Shown here piece by piece: positions 17,853 to 28,160 of a stretch of DNA of 64,000 nt. This DNA is from Tessaracoccus rhinocerotis. GTDB taxonomy: Bacteria > Actinomycetota > Actinomycetes > Propionibacteriales > Propionibacteriaceae. The notes under the pieces were generated by a model, which was not told the DNA's origin, searched no databases, and saw only the letters and a program-made list of their open reading frames with translations. The stretch lies in the NCBI RefSeq assembly GCF_007197885.1, contig NZ_VKKG01000005.1, positions 248,001 through 312,000 on the forward strand. The letters are read 5' to 3'. A program made the position numbers and the translations under genes. Every line of letters starts with the position of its first letter. Position 1 is the first letter of the stretch.

Positions 17853-18386
17853 TCAGAAGTGCGTCTGGTCCAGTTGCATGGTCTTGCGGAGGCCGGCGCG
17901 CTGGATGACCCGCTGGATGGTCAGGTCCCGCTCCTCTGGACGGCCGACGAAACGGATCTCCTTGAGCCCCTGGTCCTGGGCGGCCGACTCGAACACGAAG
18001 TGGCCGTAGCCGAGCAGCTGCCCCTCCAGCGACTGGGTCAAAGAGATGTCCAGGATTCGCGTCATGGGCATCGTGGCGAGGTGCTGGTTGAACACGCCGT
18101 GGATGCGGAAGACCCGCATGTTGGTGATGACGAACCGGTCCATGTGCGCCACGTGGCACTTCCACATCCCGATGCAGAACGCCAGCAGTCCCACCGTGAG
18201 CGGGGCCCAGAAGTAGTTGCCCGCGGGGATCATCAGCACGAAGAAGACACCGCTGAGCGCGATCAGGACGTACCACCACAGCGTCGCCGCCCAGTGCTTG
18301 CGCACCTCGTCGACCACCACCTCACCCTCGACCTCGAGGAGGTGCCTGCGTACGTCGGGTTCGAGGAACCTCGCGAGGAAGCCCAT
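17853..18386 (-). CDS. Membrane protein with bacterial PH-like (bPH2/YdbS-type) domain
   Basis: A 177-residue protein. Two adjacent transmembrane segments occupy about residues 35-75 (WWYVLIALSGVFFVLMI and the stretch after it). They are followed by a bPH2 domain with the typical VITNMRVFRIHGVFNQHLATMPMTRILDIS strand-turn pattern split here by position 83-112. The family is a membrane-bound scaffold of unknown partner. TAGGAG lies just before ATG 18386. The gene follows a 50-residue membrane protein by nine bases and is probably translated from the same mRNA. Confidence 0.82.
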   Translation of the reverse strand: MGFLARFLEPDVRRHLLEVEGEVVVDEVRKHWAATLWWYVLIALSGVFFVLMIPAGNYFWAPLTVGLLAFCIGMWKCHVAHMDRFVITNMRVFRIHGVFNQHLATMPMTRILDISLTQSLEGQLLGYGHFVFESAAQDQGLKEIRFVGRPEERDLTIQRVIQRAGLRKTMQLDQTHF

Positions 18387-18395
18387 CGAAGGCTC

Positions 18396-18548
18396 CTACC
18401 CGGCGAGGCTCGTGAAGAACGTGCCGAGGGCCTCGAACGCGCCGAAGAAGGTCTTCACGGCCTCGGCCGCAGCTTCCGGGCGCGTGAACAGGTAGAACAC
18501 GACGAAGGCTGCCACGAGCACAACCAGGATCTTCTTGATCCAGCCCAC
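18396..18548 (-). CDS. Small single-pass membrane protein, 50 aa
   Basis: A short gene not usually found by length filters. The translation begins MGWIKKILVV, has a hydrophobic segment of about 17 residues ending FVVFYLF, then a Phe/Ala-rich amphipathic tail (AVKTFFGAFEALGTFF). AGGAGG lies eight bases before the chosen GTG at 18548; another GTG two codons upstream would sit too close. It is directly upstream of the bPH2 gene and probably cotranscribed. Function unknown. Confidence 0.7.
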   Translation of the reverse strand: MGWIKKILVVLVAAFVVFYLFTRPEAAAEAVKTFFGAFEALGTFFTSLAG

Positions 18549-18691
18549 CAGCACTACCTCCTGTGTCGCCCAGTGATTCCAAGATCACAGTCTGCCCGAC
18601 CGCACAACCGTTTCCGCGCGACGCGCCGGTGGAGCCGCGATCTGCTCGGCGCGTATGCGACCCCGCCCGCCTGCGGTGAAGGCCCACGTGA

Positions 18692-18697
18692 GAGGCT
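18692..18697 (+). promoter_or_regulatory. -10 element of the methylmalonyl-CoA epimerase gene
   Basis: GAGGCT ends six bases before ATG 18704. It differs from the common TAGGCT by its first base; the spacing matches other leaderless starts here. Confidence 0.35.
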
Positions 18698-18703
18698 TTG
18701 TGC

Positions 18704-19150
18704 ATGAACAATGACGACCTCTTCATCTGCATCGACCACGTCGGACTTGCCGTCCCGGACCTCGACGAAGCAGTCAAGTTCCACGCCGAGACGTTCGGTT
18801 GGCGTGAACTGCACCGCGAGGTGAACGAGGAGCAGGGTGTCGCGGAGGCGATGCTCGGCACCGGGGAGCAGGGCGAGGAGAACGCCAAGATCCAGCTGCT
18901 GGCGCCCCTGCGCCCGGATTCCGCGATCGGCAAGTTCCTCGACCGCAACGGCCAGGGAATCCAGCAACTGGCCTACCGCGTGAAGGACCTCGACAAGGTC
19001 TCCGAGGTACTGCGCGCCCGCGGGATGCGCCTGCTCTACCCCGAGGCCAAGCGCGGGACCGCCGGCAGCCGCATCAACTTCGTGCACCCGAAGGACGCCC
19101 GTGGCGTCCTGCTCGAGCTCGTCGAACCCGCTGTCGATCCCGACCACTGA
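18704..19150 (+). CDS. mce: Methylmalonyl-CoA epimerase
   Basis: A 148-residue vicinal-oxygen-chelate protein that interconverts (R)- and (S)-methylmalonyl-CoA. The paired beta-alpha-beta modules show the metal ligands His in CIDHVGLAVPD, Gln/His in QQLAYRV and Glu in GVLLELVEP. Length and motifs fit the epimerase rather than glyoxalase I. ATG 18704 is preferred over TTG/GTG codons just upstream because of its spacing to GAGGCT. In propionate-forming actinobacteria it feeds the B12-dependent mutase; the PduO-type adenosyltransferase 5 kb downstream would supply that cofactor. Confidence 0.9.
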   Translation: MNNDDLFICIDHVGLAVPDLDEAVKFHAETFGWRELHREVNEEQGVAEAMLGTGEQGEENAKIQLLAPLRPDSAIGKFLDRNGQGIQQLAYRVKDLDKVSEVLRARGMRLLYPEAKRGTAGSRINFVHPKDARGVLLELVEPAVDPDH

Positions 19151-19186
19151 GTGGCTGTCCCCCCTCGATTTGTCCGTGACACCCGC

Positions 19187-19192
19187 TAGGCT
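19187..19192 (+). promoter_or_regulatory. -10 element upstream of the DivIVA gene
   Basis: TAGGCT lies 39 bases before GTG 19232, giving a short leader that contains the ribosome-binding site GAGGAGG. No good -35 at 17 bases is visible. Confidence 0.45.
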
Positions 19193-19231
19193 CGTCAGCA
19201 GTTCGTCGGGGGAGATCGAGGAGGATGACTG

Positions 19232-20299
19232 GTGACTGATTCACGCAGGGACTACGAGGACACGGAAGAAACCGGACTCAACCTGTTCGAGGACCGTGCC
19301 TCGGCGGCGGGCAATTTCCCTCACTCGATGCTGGGCTACGACCGGCAGGCCGTGGACGGCTACGTGCGCGAGATGGAGCAGAAGGTCACCGAGCTGCGGG
19401 TACAGCTGCGCGAACTCCGCCGCGAGATGGAGTTCGTGCGGGCGGAGACCGGCACCAGTGACTTCACCCGTCTGGGCGCCCATGCGAAGAACCTGCTCCA
19501 GGCGGCCGAGGCCCAGTCGGCCGAACTTGTCCGGCTGGGCGAGCAGGAGGCCGAGCGGATCAAGTCCGAGGGCCGACGCAGCGCCGCTGCCCTGCGCGAG
19601 TCCGCCCAGAAGGAGGCTGACGACGTCCGCCTGAGTGGGTTGGCCGGGCTGCGCAAGCTCCGACAGGAGCAGGCCGACGCCGGCAAGCAGGCCCTCGAGG
19701 CCTCGAAGAACGACGCCGCCCTCGTCACGGCGGACGCGGAGGCCCGCGCCAAGGCCATCATCACCGATGCCGAGGCCCGGGCCGAGGCAGCCCTGGAGTC
19801 CGCACGCGTCGAAGCCGCCCGCCTGCTGCAGGTGGCTGAGCGCTCGGGAACCGCCACCAAGCTTGAGGCACAGCAGAGCGCGGAGAAGACCCTCGCGCGG
19901 GCAGCCCAGCAGGCGAAGCAGGCCGAGGACGCGCTCAGGGAGCAGCTCGCCGAGGGCGAGGCCAACTCCAGGACGGCCTCGGAGTCCGTAGCCGCGGCCC
20001 GCGAGGAGGCGGTGCGGATCCGGAACCAGGCGATCGCAGAGGCCGAGGAGATCCGGCTGGCGGCCACCCGCGAGGCGGAGGACACCCTGACCACCATGCG
20101 GGACCGCGCCCGCCAGACCGAGGCCGCGATCGAGGAGCAGGTGGCCTGGCGCAAGGAGCAGTTGGAGCGCGAGATCGGTGCCCTCAACGCCAAGCGGGCC
20201 TCGATGGTCGCTGCGCTGGGGAACCTGAAGGAGATGGCGGCCGAGGCCGACGAGGCGGACTCCGAGGACACCGTCCTGCTGAGTCCGGAGAGCGAGTAG
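19232..20299 (+). CDS. DivIVA-domain coiled-coil protein
   Basis: A 355-residue protein. The DivIVA lipid-binding head spans about residues 25-65 (FPHSMLGYDRQAVDGYVREME). Nearly all the rest is Ala/Glu/Arg-rich heptad sequence predicted to form a long coiled coil, ending in an acidic tail. GAGGAGG precedes the GTG by about eight bases. Related actinobacterial proteins organise polar growth or cell-wall synthesis; it is shorter and less Gln-rich than the principal Wag31/DivIVA, so a paralogue is likely. The next gene starts three bases after its stop. Confidence 0.82.
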   Translation: MTDSRRDYEDTEETGLNLFEDRASAAGNFPHSMLGYDRQAVDGYVREMEQKVTELRVQLRELRREMEFVRAETGTSDFTRLGAHAKNLLQAAEAQSAELVRLGEQEAERIKSEGRRSAAALRESAQKEADDVRLSGLAGLRKLRQEQADAGKQALEASKNDAALVTADAEARAKAIITDAEARAEAALESARVEAARLLQVAERSGTATKLEAQQSAEKTLARAAQQAKQAEDALREQLAEGEANSRTASESVAAAREEAVRIRNQAIAEAEEIRLAATREAEDTLTTMRDRARQTEAAIEEQVAWRKEQLEREIGALNAKRASMVAALGNLKEMAAEADEADSEDTVLLSPESE

Positions 20300-20302
20300 C
20301 AG

Positions 20303-21637
20303 GTGGCACTGCCCCCTGACCGGGACGAGGCCGAAGAAGCCCTCGCCCCAGAGGCGCCGCCGCCACAAGAGGCCGCCCCCAGTCAACCAGAACCTGATGC
20401 CGACGACGTCGCCGTGGCGATGGGATGGCGCGAGCGACGGCGGGACCGCAAGGAGCGCCTGAAGGACCGTCGCATGGCCGCGCGCGCGCGAAGGCTGGCC
20501 GGTCGGTTCTTCGGCGACGCGCGTCGCGGGGCGAAGCAGTTCCTGACGCCGGAGCCCGAGGACCGGCCCGCACCCGTACCGCCCGTGGTCGTAAGCGGGG
20601 AGTCCCGCCTCCTGAAGACCTCACCGTTCGCCCTCGGGTTCTGGGGTGCCATCGGCGTCCTGGTCGCCGTGGCCCTCTTCGCCGCAGTCGGCGAGGTGTC
20701 GAACATCCTGATCCTCGTCGTCATGTCGCTGTTCCTTGCACTGGGCCTGAGCCCCGCGGTGGAGTTCCTGGCCCGCCGCCGGGTCCCCCGCGGCGTGGCG
20801 GTCATGGTGGTCACCCTGACTCTGCTGGGGATCATCGGACTCGGGATCACGGCGCTCGTGCCGATCTTCTCGTCCCAGATCCAGGACCTCGCCAAGAGCC
20901 TCCCGACCGCCATCGACAACCTGAACAACAACCCGCAGATCGCTGCCTGGGACGAGCAGTACCAGCTCCTCGGCCGGCTGGAGGAGTTCCTGGTCTCCGG
21001 AGACCTGATCCAGAACCTCTTCGGCGGGATCTGGGGGGCGGGACGAATCCTCGCGAACGTCGTGTTCTCCCTGATCATGACGCTGGTGCTGACGATCTAC
21101 TTCCTGGCGTCGCTGCCGTCGATCAAGGAGACCATCTACCGTCTCGCCCCCGCGAGCCGCCGGGCACGGGCCCGGTACCTCGCCGACGAGATCTTCCGCG
21201 GCATCTCGGGCTACATCACCGGCATGTTCATGATCGTCAGCGTGGCCTCGGGCTGCGCCTTCATCTTCATGAACTTCGCGGGTCTCGGGCAGTACTCCCT
21301 GGCCCTGTCCTTCATCACCGCCCTGTTCTGCTTCATCCCTCTCGTCGGCTCGTCGCTGGCAATGATCGTGGTTGCGCTGGTCGGGTTCGCCGTCAACCCG
21401 ACCATCGGCATCGTCACCATCATCTACTTCCTCATCTACCAGCAGTTCGACGCGTACGTGCTCTACCCGAACGTCATGAAGCGGACGGTCAAGGTGCCCG
21501 GCGCACTGGTCGTCCTCTCGGCCATCATCGGGGGCACGCTGCTGGGCGTGATCGGGGCGCTCATCGCGATCCCAACCGCCGCGGCCGTCCTGCTCCTGTT
21601 CCGGGAAGTGGTCATCCCCCACCTAGACGCGACCTGA
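20303..21637 (+). CDS. AI-2E/PerM family transporter
   Basis: A 444-residue polytopic membrane protein. A hydrophilic, charged N-terminus of about 110 residues precedes seven to eight transmembrane segments with the family pattern (LILVVMSLFLALGLSPAVEFL early, PLVGSSLAMIVV late). The family exports diverse small molecules; the substrate is not predictable. The GTG start at 20303 is only three bases after the DivIVA stop; a start at ATG 20420 would remove most of the charged leader. The adjacency to a DivIVA protein suggests a shared cell-envelope task, which is inference. Confidence 0.85.
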   Translation: MALPPDRDEAEEALAPEAPPPQEAAPSQPEPDADDVAVAMGWRERRRDRKERLKDRRMAARARRLAGRFFGDARRGAKQFLTPEPEDRPAPVPPVVVSGESRLLKTSPFALGFWGAIGVLVAVALFAAVGEVSNILILVVMSLFLALGLSPAVEFLARRRVPRGVAVMVVTLTLLGIIGLGITALVPIFSSQIQDLAKSLPTAIDNLNNNPQIAAWDEQYQLLGRLEEFLVSGDLIQNLFGGIWGAGRILANVVFSLIMTLVLTIYFLASLPSIKETIYRLAPASRRARARYLADEIFRGISGYITGMFMIVSVASGCAFIFMNFAGLGQYSLALSFITALFCFIPLVGSSLAMIVVALVGFAVNPTIGIVTIIYFLIYQQFDAYVLYPNVMKRTVKVPGALVVLSAIIGGTLLGVIGALIAIPTAAAVLLLFREVVIPHLDAT

Positions 21638-21656
21638 CCACCCGCCGCGGGCTTGG

Positions 21657-21662
21657 TAGATT
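21657..21662 (+). promoter_or_regulatory. -10 element of nucS, leaderless
   Basis: TAGATT ends six bases before GTG 21669, and no ribosome-binding site precedes the start. Confidence 0.55.
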
Positions 21663-21668
21663 GGCCGA

Positions 21669-22364
21669 GTGCGTTTGGTGATTGCCCAGTGTCAGGTCGA
21701 CTACTCCGGTCGGCTGACCGCCCATCTTCCCCTTGCGAAGCGTCTGATCATGGTGAAGGCGGACGGTTCAGTCTCCATCCATGCCGACGACCGCGCCTAC
21801 AAGCCACTCAACTGGATGAGCCCCCCGTGCACCCTGAAGGTGCTGGCCCCTGAGCCTGCGGCCGCCGAGGAGCTGGGCATCACCGAGGTGTGGCAGGTCC
21901 GGTCCAAGGACGGTGACACCCTGATGGTCAGCATCGGGGAGGTGTTCCTGGACAGCGACCACACCTTCGGCGTCGACCCGGGCCTCCAGAAGGACGGGGT
22001 CGAGGCGCACCTGCAGGCACTGCTCGCGGAGCACCCGACCACCTTCGGTGAGGGTTGGCAGCTGGTCAAGCGCGAGTACTACACACCCATCGGCCCGGTC
22101 GACCTGCTGCTTCGCGACGCCACCGGCGGCCATGTCGCTGTCGAGGTCAAGCGCCGAGGCGAGATCGACGGCGTGGAGCAGTTGACGCGCTACCTCGACC
22201 TCATGAACCGCGATCCGCAGCTCGCCCCAGTCAGGGGGGTGTTCGCCGCCCAGCAGATCAAGCCGCAGGCTGCGGTGCTCGCAGCCGACCGCGGGATTGC
22301 CTGCCAACTGCTCGACTACGACGCCCTGCGAGGCATGGACAACGCCGACGAGCGGCTGTTCTGA
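21669..22364 (+). CDS. nucS: Mismatch-specific endonuclease NucS/EndoMS
   Basis: A 231-residue nuclease that replaces MutS/MutL mismatch repair in most actinobacteria. The N-terminal DNA-binding domain covers about residues 1-110. The C-terminal nuclease domain carries the catalytic Asp in [10 protein letters not shown], Glu-Val-Lys in [12 protein letters not shown] and a following Gln. The C-terminus ends DERLF, resembling the short beta-clamp-binding tail reported for this family. The GTG start follows a leaderless promoter. Its stop overlaps the next ATG by one base (TGATG), coupling it to a small metal-binding protein. Confidence 0.95.
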   Translation: MRLVIAQCQVDYSGRLTAHLPLAKRLIMVKADGSVSIHADDRAYKPLNWMSPPCTLKVLAPEPAAAEELGITEVWQVRSKDGDTLMVSIGEVFLDSDHTFGVDPGLQKDGVEAHLQALLAEHPTTFGEGWQLVKREYYTPIGPVDLLLRDATGGHVAVEVKRRGEIDGVEQLTRYLDLMNRDPQLAPVRGVFAAQQIKPQAAVLAADRGIACQLLDYDALRGMDNADERLF

Positions 22365-22645
22365 TGCCCAGCAAGCGCCGTCCCAGCAAACACCTACGTC
22401 CGCCACGCCCCCTCAGCTCGGAGCGGCACGCGTCGAGACGGACCACGAGCTCGGGCACGTTCCTCGTGCGCGACGTGCCCGCCGAGCGGGCGCTGAAGCC
22501 GTACACCTGCCCCGGTTGCTCCAACCAGATCCCGGCGGGCATGGCCCACGTGGTGGCCTGGCCGGAGACCCCCGGTCTCGGGTCCAACTCGGGACTCGAG
22601 GAGCGCCGTCACTGGCACAAGCACTGCTGGAGGTTGCCGCTGTGA
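22364..22645 (+). CDS. Small putative zinc-binding protein, 93 aa, coupled to nucS
   Basis: The ATG shares one base with the nucS stop. The protein has a very basic first 30 residues (PSKRRPSKHLRPP) and a putative zinc site made of CPGC at about 54-57 and HWHKHC near the C-terminus. Similar proteins are often labelled 'ATP/GTP-binding' in actinobacterial genomes, but I see no nucleotide-binding motif. The basic arm and metal site would suit nucleic-acid or protein binding. Its stop overlaps the hydrolase start (GTGA), so the three genes form a tightly coupled unit. Confidence 0.75.
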   Translation: MPSKRRPSKHLRPPRPLSSERHASRRTTSSGTFLVRDVPAERALKPYTCPGCSNQIPAGMAHVVAWPETPGLGSNSGLEERRHWHKHCWRLPL

Positions 22646-23412
22646 GCCTGAACTCCACGACCGTCGGAGACGGCCCCACCGACGTCGTCTTCCTGCACGG
22701 GCTCTTCGGGCAGGGGAAGAACTGGACCACCACGGCGCGCGGGCTCGAGGACCTGGCCACATCCCACTTGGTCGACCTCCCCAACCACGGCCAATCCTCC
22801 TGGACGGTGGAGTTCACCCTCGACAACCAGACCGACGTACTCGCCGACTGGCTGAGGAAGACCTTCGACCGCCCGGTGGCCGTCGTCGGCCACTCCCTCG
22901 GCGGGAAGATCGCCATGCGCCTGGCACTGCGCCACCCGGAACTGGTCGAGCGGCTGCTGGTCTCCGACATCTCCCCCGCGCGCAACGACGCCACCACCGA
23001 CTTCTCGACCCTGGTCTCGGCCATGCGCAACCTTGACCTCGACGACCTGCCCGCACGCAGCGAGGCGGACCGCAGGATGGCCCGCCAGGTGCCGGACTCG
23101 ACGGTGCGAGGCTTCCTGCTGCAGAACCTGCGGCGCAAGGGCGGCGAGTGGGGATGGACCTGCAACCTGGACCTGCTGGGAGACAGCCTCTACACGATCG
23201 GCGGTTGGCCCCCGATCGAGGCGACCTACGACGGCGTCGTCTACTGGGTAGCTGGAGGGCTCTCGAACTACGTCCTGCCCGAGCACCGGGAACCGATGCA
23301 CCAGCTGTTCCCGAAGGTGATCTCAGCAACCATCAAGACCGCATCCCACTGGGTGCACGCCGACGAGCCGGCAATCTTCATCGCCACCGTGAAGCACTTC
23401 CTGCACGCCTGA
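22642..23412 (+). CDS. Alpha/beta-fold hydrolase (YbfF-like esterase)
   Basis: A 256-residue hydrolase. HGLFGQGKNW forms the oxyanion loop, GHSLGGK carries the nucleophile Ser near residue 88, and the C-terminal SHWVHAD supplies the catalytic His; the acid is probably in the preceding strand. The pattern is that of short-chain esterases of the YbfF type. GTG 22642 overlaps the upstream stop by four bases, and no independent promoter is visible. The physiological ester is unknown; linkage to nucS may be operonic convenience. Confidence 0.83.
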   Translation: MSLNSTTVGDGPTDVVFLHGLFGQGKNWTTTARGLEDLATSHLVDLPNHGQSSWTVEFTLDNQTDVLADWLRKTFDRPVAVVGHSLGGKIAMRLALRHPELVERLLVSDISPARNDATTDFSTLVSAMRNLDLDDLPARSEADRRMARQVPDSTVRGFLLQNLRRKGGEWGWTCNLDLLGDSLYTIGGWPPIEATYDGVVYWVAGGLSNYVLPEHREPMHQLFPKVISATIKTASHWVHADEPAIFIATVKHFLHA

Positions 23413-23439
23413 GCCGGTAGCCGCAACGCGGGCTCGGGA

Positions 23440-24096
23440 TCAGCCCAGCGTGACCGAGCTGATGTGTGCCTCTGCGATGGGGCTCATGCCGTCCTCGGCG
23501 GCCACCCCCTGGGCTGCGATCCCGCCGACGACGTCGAGACCGGCCTGGTCCATCGTGCCGAAGACCGTGTACTCCGGCGGGAGCGGCGTGTCGGCCCACA
23601 CCAGGAAGAACTGGCCACCGGTGGTGCCAGGCTGCTGGCGCTTCGCCATGGCGACGGTCCCCGCCGGGTATTCACTGGTGTGCTCCAGTTCCTCGGCCAT
23701 CACGTACCCCGGGCCGCCGGTACCGGTCGCAGTCGGGTCACCGCACTGCAGGATGAAGATCCCCTGGTCCACGAGGCGGTGGCAGTCGGTGTCGTCGAAG
23801 TAGCCCTGCTGGGCCAGCGAGACGAACGAGTTGATGGTGCACGGGGCCTTGGCCCGGTCCATCGTGATCACGACGTCGCCAGCGGTCATGTGCAGGGTCA
23901 CCGCAACGGTGCCCGCGTTGGGGACATCGGTGGTCTGCGGCGGGTCCACCGGCCGCGCGGGCGAGCCGTCGCCCGGGTACTCGCACGTGGTGGCCTGCAC
24001 CATCTCCCCCGGCTCGGCGGACTGGTTTGCGTCGGAACATCCGACGAGGGCAACGAGGCAGGTGGACGCGCACACGGCGAGGAGTCTCTTCAGCAC
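23440..24096 (-). CDS. Cyclophilin-type peptidyl-prolyl isomerase, lipoprotein
   Basis: A 218-residue extracytoplasmic foldase. A lipoprotein signal (MLKRLLAVCAS, lipobox LVGC with Cys about 18) precedes a linker and a cyclophilin domain with CHRLVDQGIF, LQCGDPTATGTGGPGY and GQFFLVWAD. I chose GTG 24096 because TACAGT lies seven bases upstream and the signal peptide then has normal length. Upstream in-frame codons overlap the divergent cobalamin gene. It is divergent from that gene across 71 bases and convergent with the hydrolase across 27 bases. Confidence 0.87.
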   Translation of the reverse strand: MLKRLLAVCASTCLVALVGCSDANQSAEPGEMVQATTCEYPGDGSPARPVDPPQTTDVPNAGTVAVTLHMTAGDVVITMDRAKAPCTINSFVSLAQQGYFDDTDCHRLVDQGIFILQCGDPTATGTGGPGYVMAEELEHTSEYPAGTVAMAKRQQPGTTGGQFFLVWADTPLPPEYTVFGTMDQAGLDVVGGIAAQGVAAEDGMSPIAEAHISSVTLG

Positions 24097-24103
24097 GCCC
24101 CCC

Positions 24104-24109
24104 ACTGTA
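24104..24109 (-). promoter_or_regulatory. -10 element of the cyclophilin gene, leaderless
   Basis: On the minus strand TACAGT ends seven bases before the GTG start. It is one of two facing -10 elements in the same intergenic region. Confidence 0.5.
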
Positions 24110-24154
24110 TTGACCCATCGGCGAACGGGCGATTCGGTACACGCCGATGTCGGA

Positions 24155-24160
24155 TAGGTT
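24155..24160 (+). promoter_or_regulatory. -10 element of the cobalamin adenosyltransferase gene
   Basis: TAGGTT ends seven bases before ATG 24168; the mRNA is probably leaderless. Confidence 0.52.
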
Positions 24161-24167
24161 TGCGCAC

Positions 24168-24791
24168 ATGGTGAACCTGACCCGCATCTACACCCGCACC
24201 GGAGACGCCGGCGAGACGCGCTTGGCGGACAACTCGGTGGCGGCCAAGTCCGACCTCCGCGTGGAGGCCTACGGCACCGTCGACGAGACCAACGCCGCCG
24301 TGGCGGTCGCCGTCGCACTCGGCGGACTCCCGAAACGCGTCGAGGAGATGCTGGACCTGATCCGCAACGAGCTCTTCGACGTGGGCGCCGATCTGTCCAC
24401 CCCGCTGCACAGCAGCCCCGAGTGGCCCCCGCTCCGGATCGAACAGTCGTCGGTGGAGCGGCTCGAGCGGTGGTGCGACGAGCTCTCCGAGGACCTGCCG
24501 AACCTGAAGTCGTTCATCCTGCCCGGGGGCTCCCCCTCCGCGGCACAACTCCACGTGGCCAGGACCGTGTGCCGGCGCGCCGAACGCGTGGCGTGGCGCT
24601 GCCTCGAGCAGCACGGCACCGAGGTCTCCGACGAGCGCGGTGAGGGCGGCGTGAACCTCCTCGCCATCACCTACCTCAACCGCCTGAGCGACCTGTTGTT
24701 CATCATGAGCCGCGCGACCAACGGAACCGCGGGCGACGTGCTGTGGGTGCCAGGTACCGACCGTCCGAAACCCGAGCGCAACCGGACATGA
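24168..24791 (+). CDS. Cob(I)alamin adenosyltransferase, PduO type
   Basis: A 207-residue enzyme that makes adenosylcobalamin from cob(I)alamin and ATP. The P-loop-like N-terminus TRTGDAGETRL, the conserved YGTVDETNA, and the corrinoid-site helix ARTVCRRAERVAW identify the PduO family. ATG 24168 is chosen over the one seven codons upstream because TAGGTT lies seven bases before it. Adenosylcobalamin is the cofactor of methylmalonyl-CoA mutase, tying this gene to the epimerase at 18.7 kb. It ends at a hairpin shared with the convergent DUF2550 gene. Confidence 0.92.
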   Translation: MVNLTRIYTRTGDAGETRLADNSVAAKSDLRVEAYGTVDETNAAVAVAVALGGLPKRVEEMLDLIRNELFDVGADLSTPLHSSPEWPPLRIEQSSVERLERWCDELSEDLPNLKSFILPGGSPSAAQLHVARTVCRRAERVAWRCLEQHGTEVSDERGEGGVNLLAITYLNRLSDLLFIMSRATNGTAGDVLWVPGTDRPKPERNRT

Positions 24792-24817
24792 GAAAACCCG
24801 CCCTGCGGGAGGCGGGT
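24792..24817 (-). terminator. Intrinsic terminator of the minus-strand DUF2550 gene
   Basis: The inverted repeat ACCCGCC (24796-24802) and GGCGGGT (24811-24817) is followed on the minus strand by TTTTC. It overlaps the DUF2550 stop codon and lies immediately after the adenosyltransferase stop, so it can also limit read-through from the plus strand. Confidence 0.65.
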
Positions 24818-25278
24818 CAGAGTGGCGAGTCGGCGCTGTGCGGGATGTAGTGGCTGCCCGGCGGTGCTGACTCCAGCCAGCTCATCAGCGCCATGGCGGC
24901 GTCAGGGTCCATGGCCAGGGCGTGCTCACGAGAGGTCACCCTGTCCTTGAGCGTCACGATCCTGGATGCGTCGAACAGCACCACGGCCTCGAGCCCGCTG
25001 GACGGGCGCTGGTGGGTGAATGACGTGACCTCACGTTGGAACTGCAGCGACGGCCGCAGGGCGAGCGAGAACGCCCGGTACCACTCCAACTGGTCGCCGC
25101 GGTACCTCGCCAGCCCGAGTACCCAGCCGCTGCCGGGGACGCCGTCGCCGGTCCTGTAGGCACAATCAAAAAGGCCGCCGTGGCCGGTGAGCCAACGACG
25201 GCGAGCGTAGAGCCCGACGAAGGGCATGCACAGGATCGCGATGACACCCACCACGATGATCGCTGCCCCAAGATCCAT
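24817..25278 (-). CDS. DUF2550 membrane-anchored protein
   Basis: A 153-residue protein with one N-terminal transmembrane helix (about residues 5-25, IIVVGVIAILCMPFVGLY) and a soluble domain rich in beta strands. Family DUF2550 typically lies just downstream of atpC in actinobacteria, as here. ATG 25278 is supported by TATCTT six bases upstream, so it is transcribed on its own as well as perhaps from the atp operon. Function unknown; a role linked to ATP synthase is only suggested by conserved position. Confidence 0.8.
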   Translation of the reverse strand: MDLGAAIIVVGVIAILCMPFVGLYARRRWLTGHGGLFDCAYRTGDGVPGSGWVLGLARYRGDQLEWYRAFSLALRPSLQFQREVTSFTHQRPSSGLEAVVLFDASRIVTLKDRVTSREHALAMDPDAAMALMSWLESAPPGSHYIPHSADSPL

Positions 25279-25284
25279 GGATGA

Positions 25285-25290
25285 AAGATA
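25285..25290 (-). promoter_or_regulatory. -10 element of the DUF2550 gene
   Basis: On the minus strand TATCTT ends six bases before ATG 25278, suggesting an independent leaderless transcript downstream of the atp hairpin. Confidence 0.45.
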
Positions 25291-25311
25291 CCCTTAGATT
25301 CCCTCAGAAAT

Positions 25312-25345
25312 GACCAAGGCGGCCCGGAGTGGGACCGCCTTGGTC
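25312..25345 (-). terminator. Hairpin at the end of the atp operon
   Basis: GACCAAGGCGG (25312-25322) and CCGCCTTGGTC (25335-25345) form a perfect 11-base stem with a 12-base loop, 26 bases after the atpC stop. Only a weak T-rich stretch (ATTTCT) follows on the minus strand, so termination may be partial. Confidence 0.6.
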
Positions 25346-25370
25346 GATTGATGCCGAATTGTTGTAGAAA

Positions 25371-25781
25371 TCAGGCCGAACGGACGCGTTCGCCGGCCCG
25401 GATCTGCGCTTCGAGGATGTGGATCCGGTGCTCCTGGTCCTCGTCGGCGTCACCGGTGCGCTGCAACTCTCGCAGCTCAGCCAGCTCGCGTTCGGCCTTG
25501 TCAATGGTCACTTCCTGCCCCATGACCGCTGTCTGGCTCAGGATCCACACGTGGCCCTCCGCGACGGAGATGAAGCCACCGTCGACGGCCAGCGTCTCGC
25601 TGCGTCCGTCCGCGGTGACGATCTCCACCACGCACGGGACCAGGGCCGCCATCAGCGGCTCGTGGCCCGGCAGGACGCCGACGTCACCCTCGGTGGTGCG
25701 GGCGATGATGTTGACGACATCACCGGCCCACACCTGCCGGTCCGCGGCGACGACCTCGACCTTGAGTGGCTCGTGATCCAC
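25371..25781 (-). CDS. atpC: ATP synthase F1 epsilon subunit
   Basis: A 136-residue central-stalk subunit. The N-terminal beta-sandwich (LKVEVVAADRQVWAGD, GDVGVLPGHEPLMAAL) is followed by the C-terminal helical hairpin (ERELAELRELQRTG). It couples rotation and can inhibit ATP hydrolysis. The GTG start follows atpD by four bases. It is the last gene of the operon before a strong hairpin. Confidence 0.95.
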   Translation of the reverse strand: MDHEPLKVEVVAADRQVWAGDVVNIIARTTEGDVGVLPGHEPLMAALVPCVVEIVTADGRSETLAVDGGFISVAEGHVWILSQTAVMGQEVTIDKAERELAELRELQRTGDADEDQEHRIHILEAQIRAGERVRSA

Positions 25782-25785
25782 TGCC

Positions 25786-28154
<2,369 letters not shown>

Positions 28155-28160
28155 GGTCTA

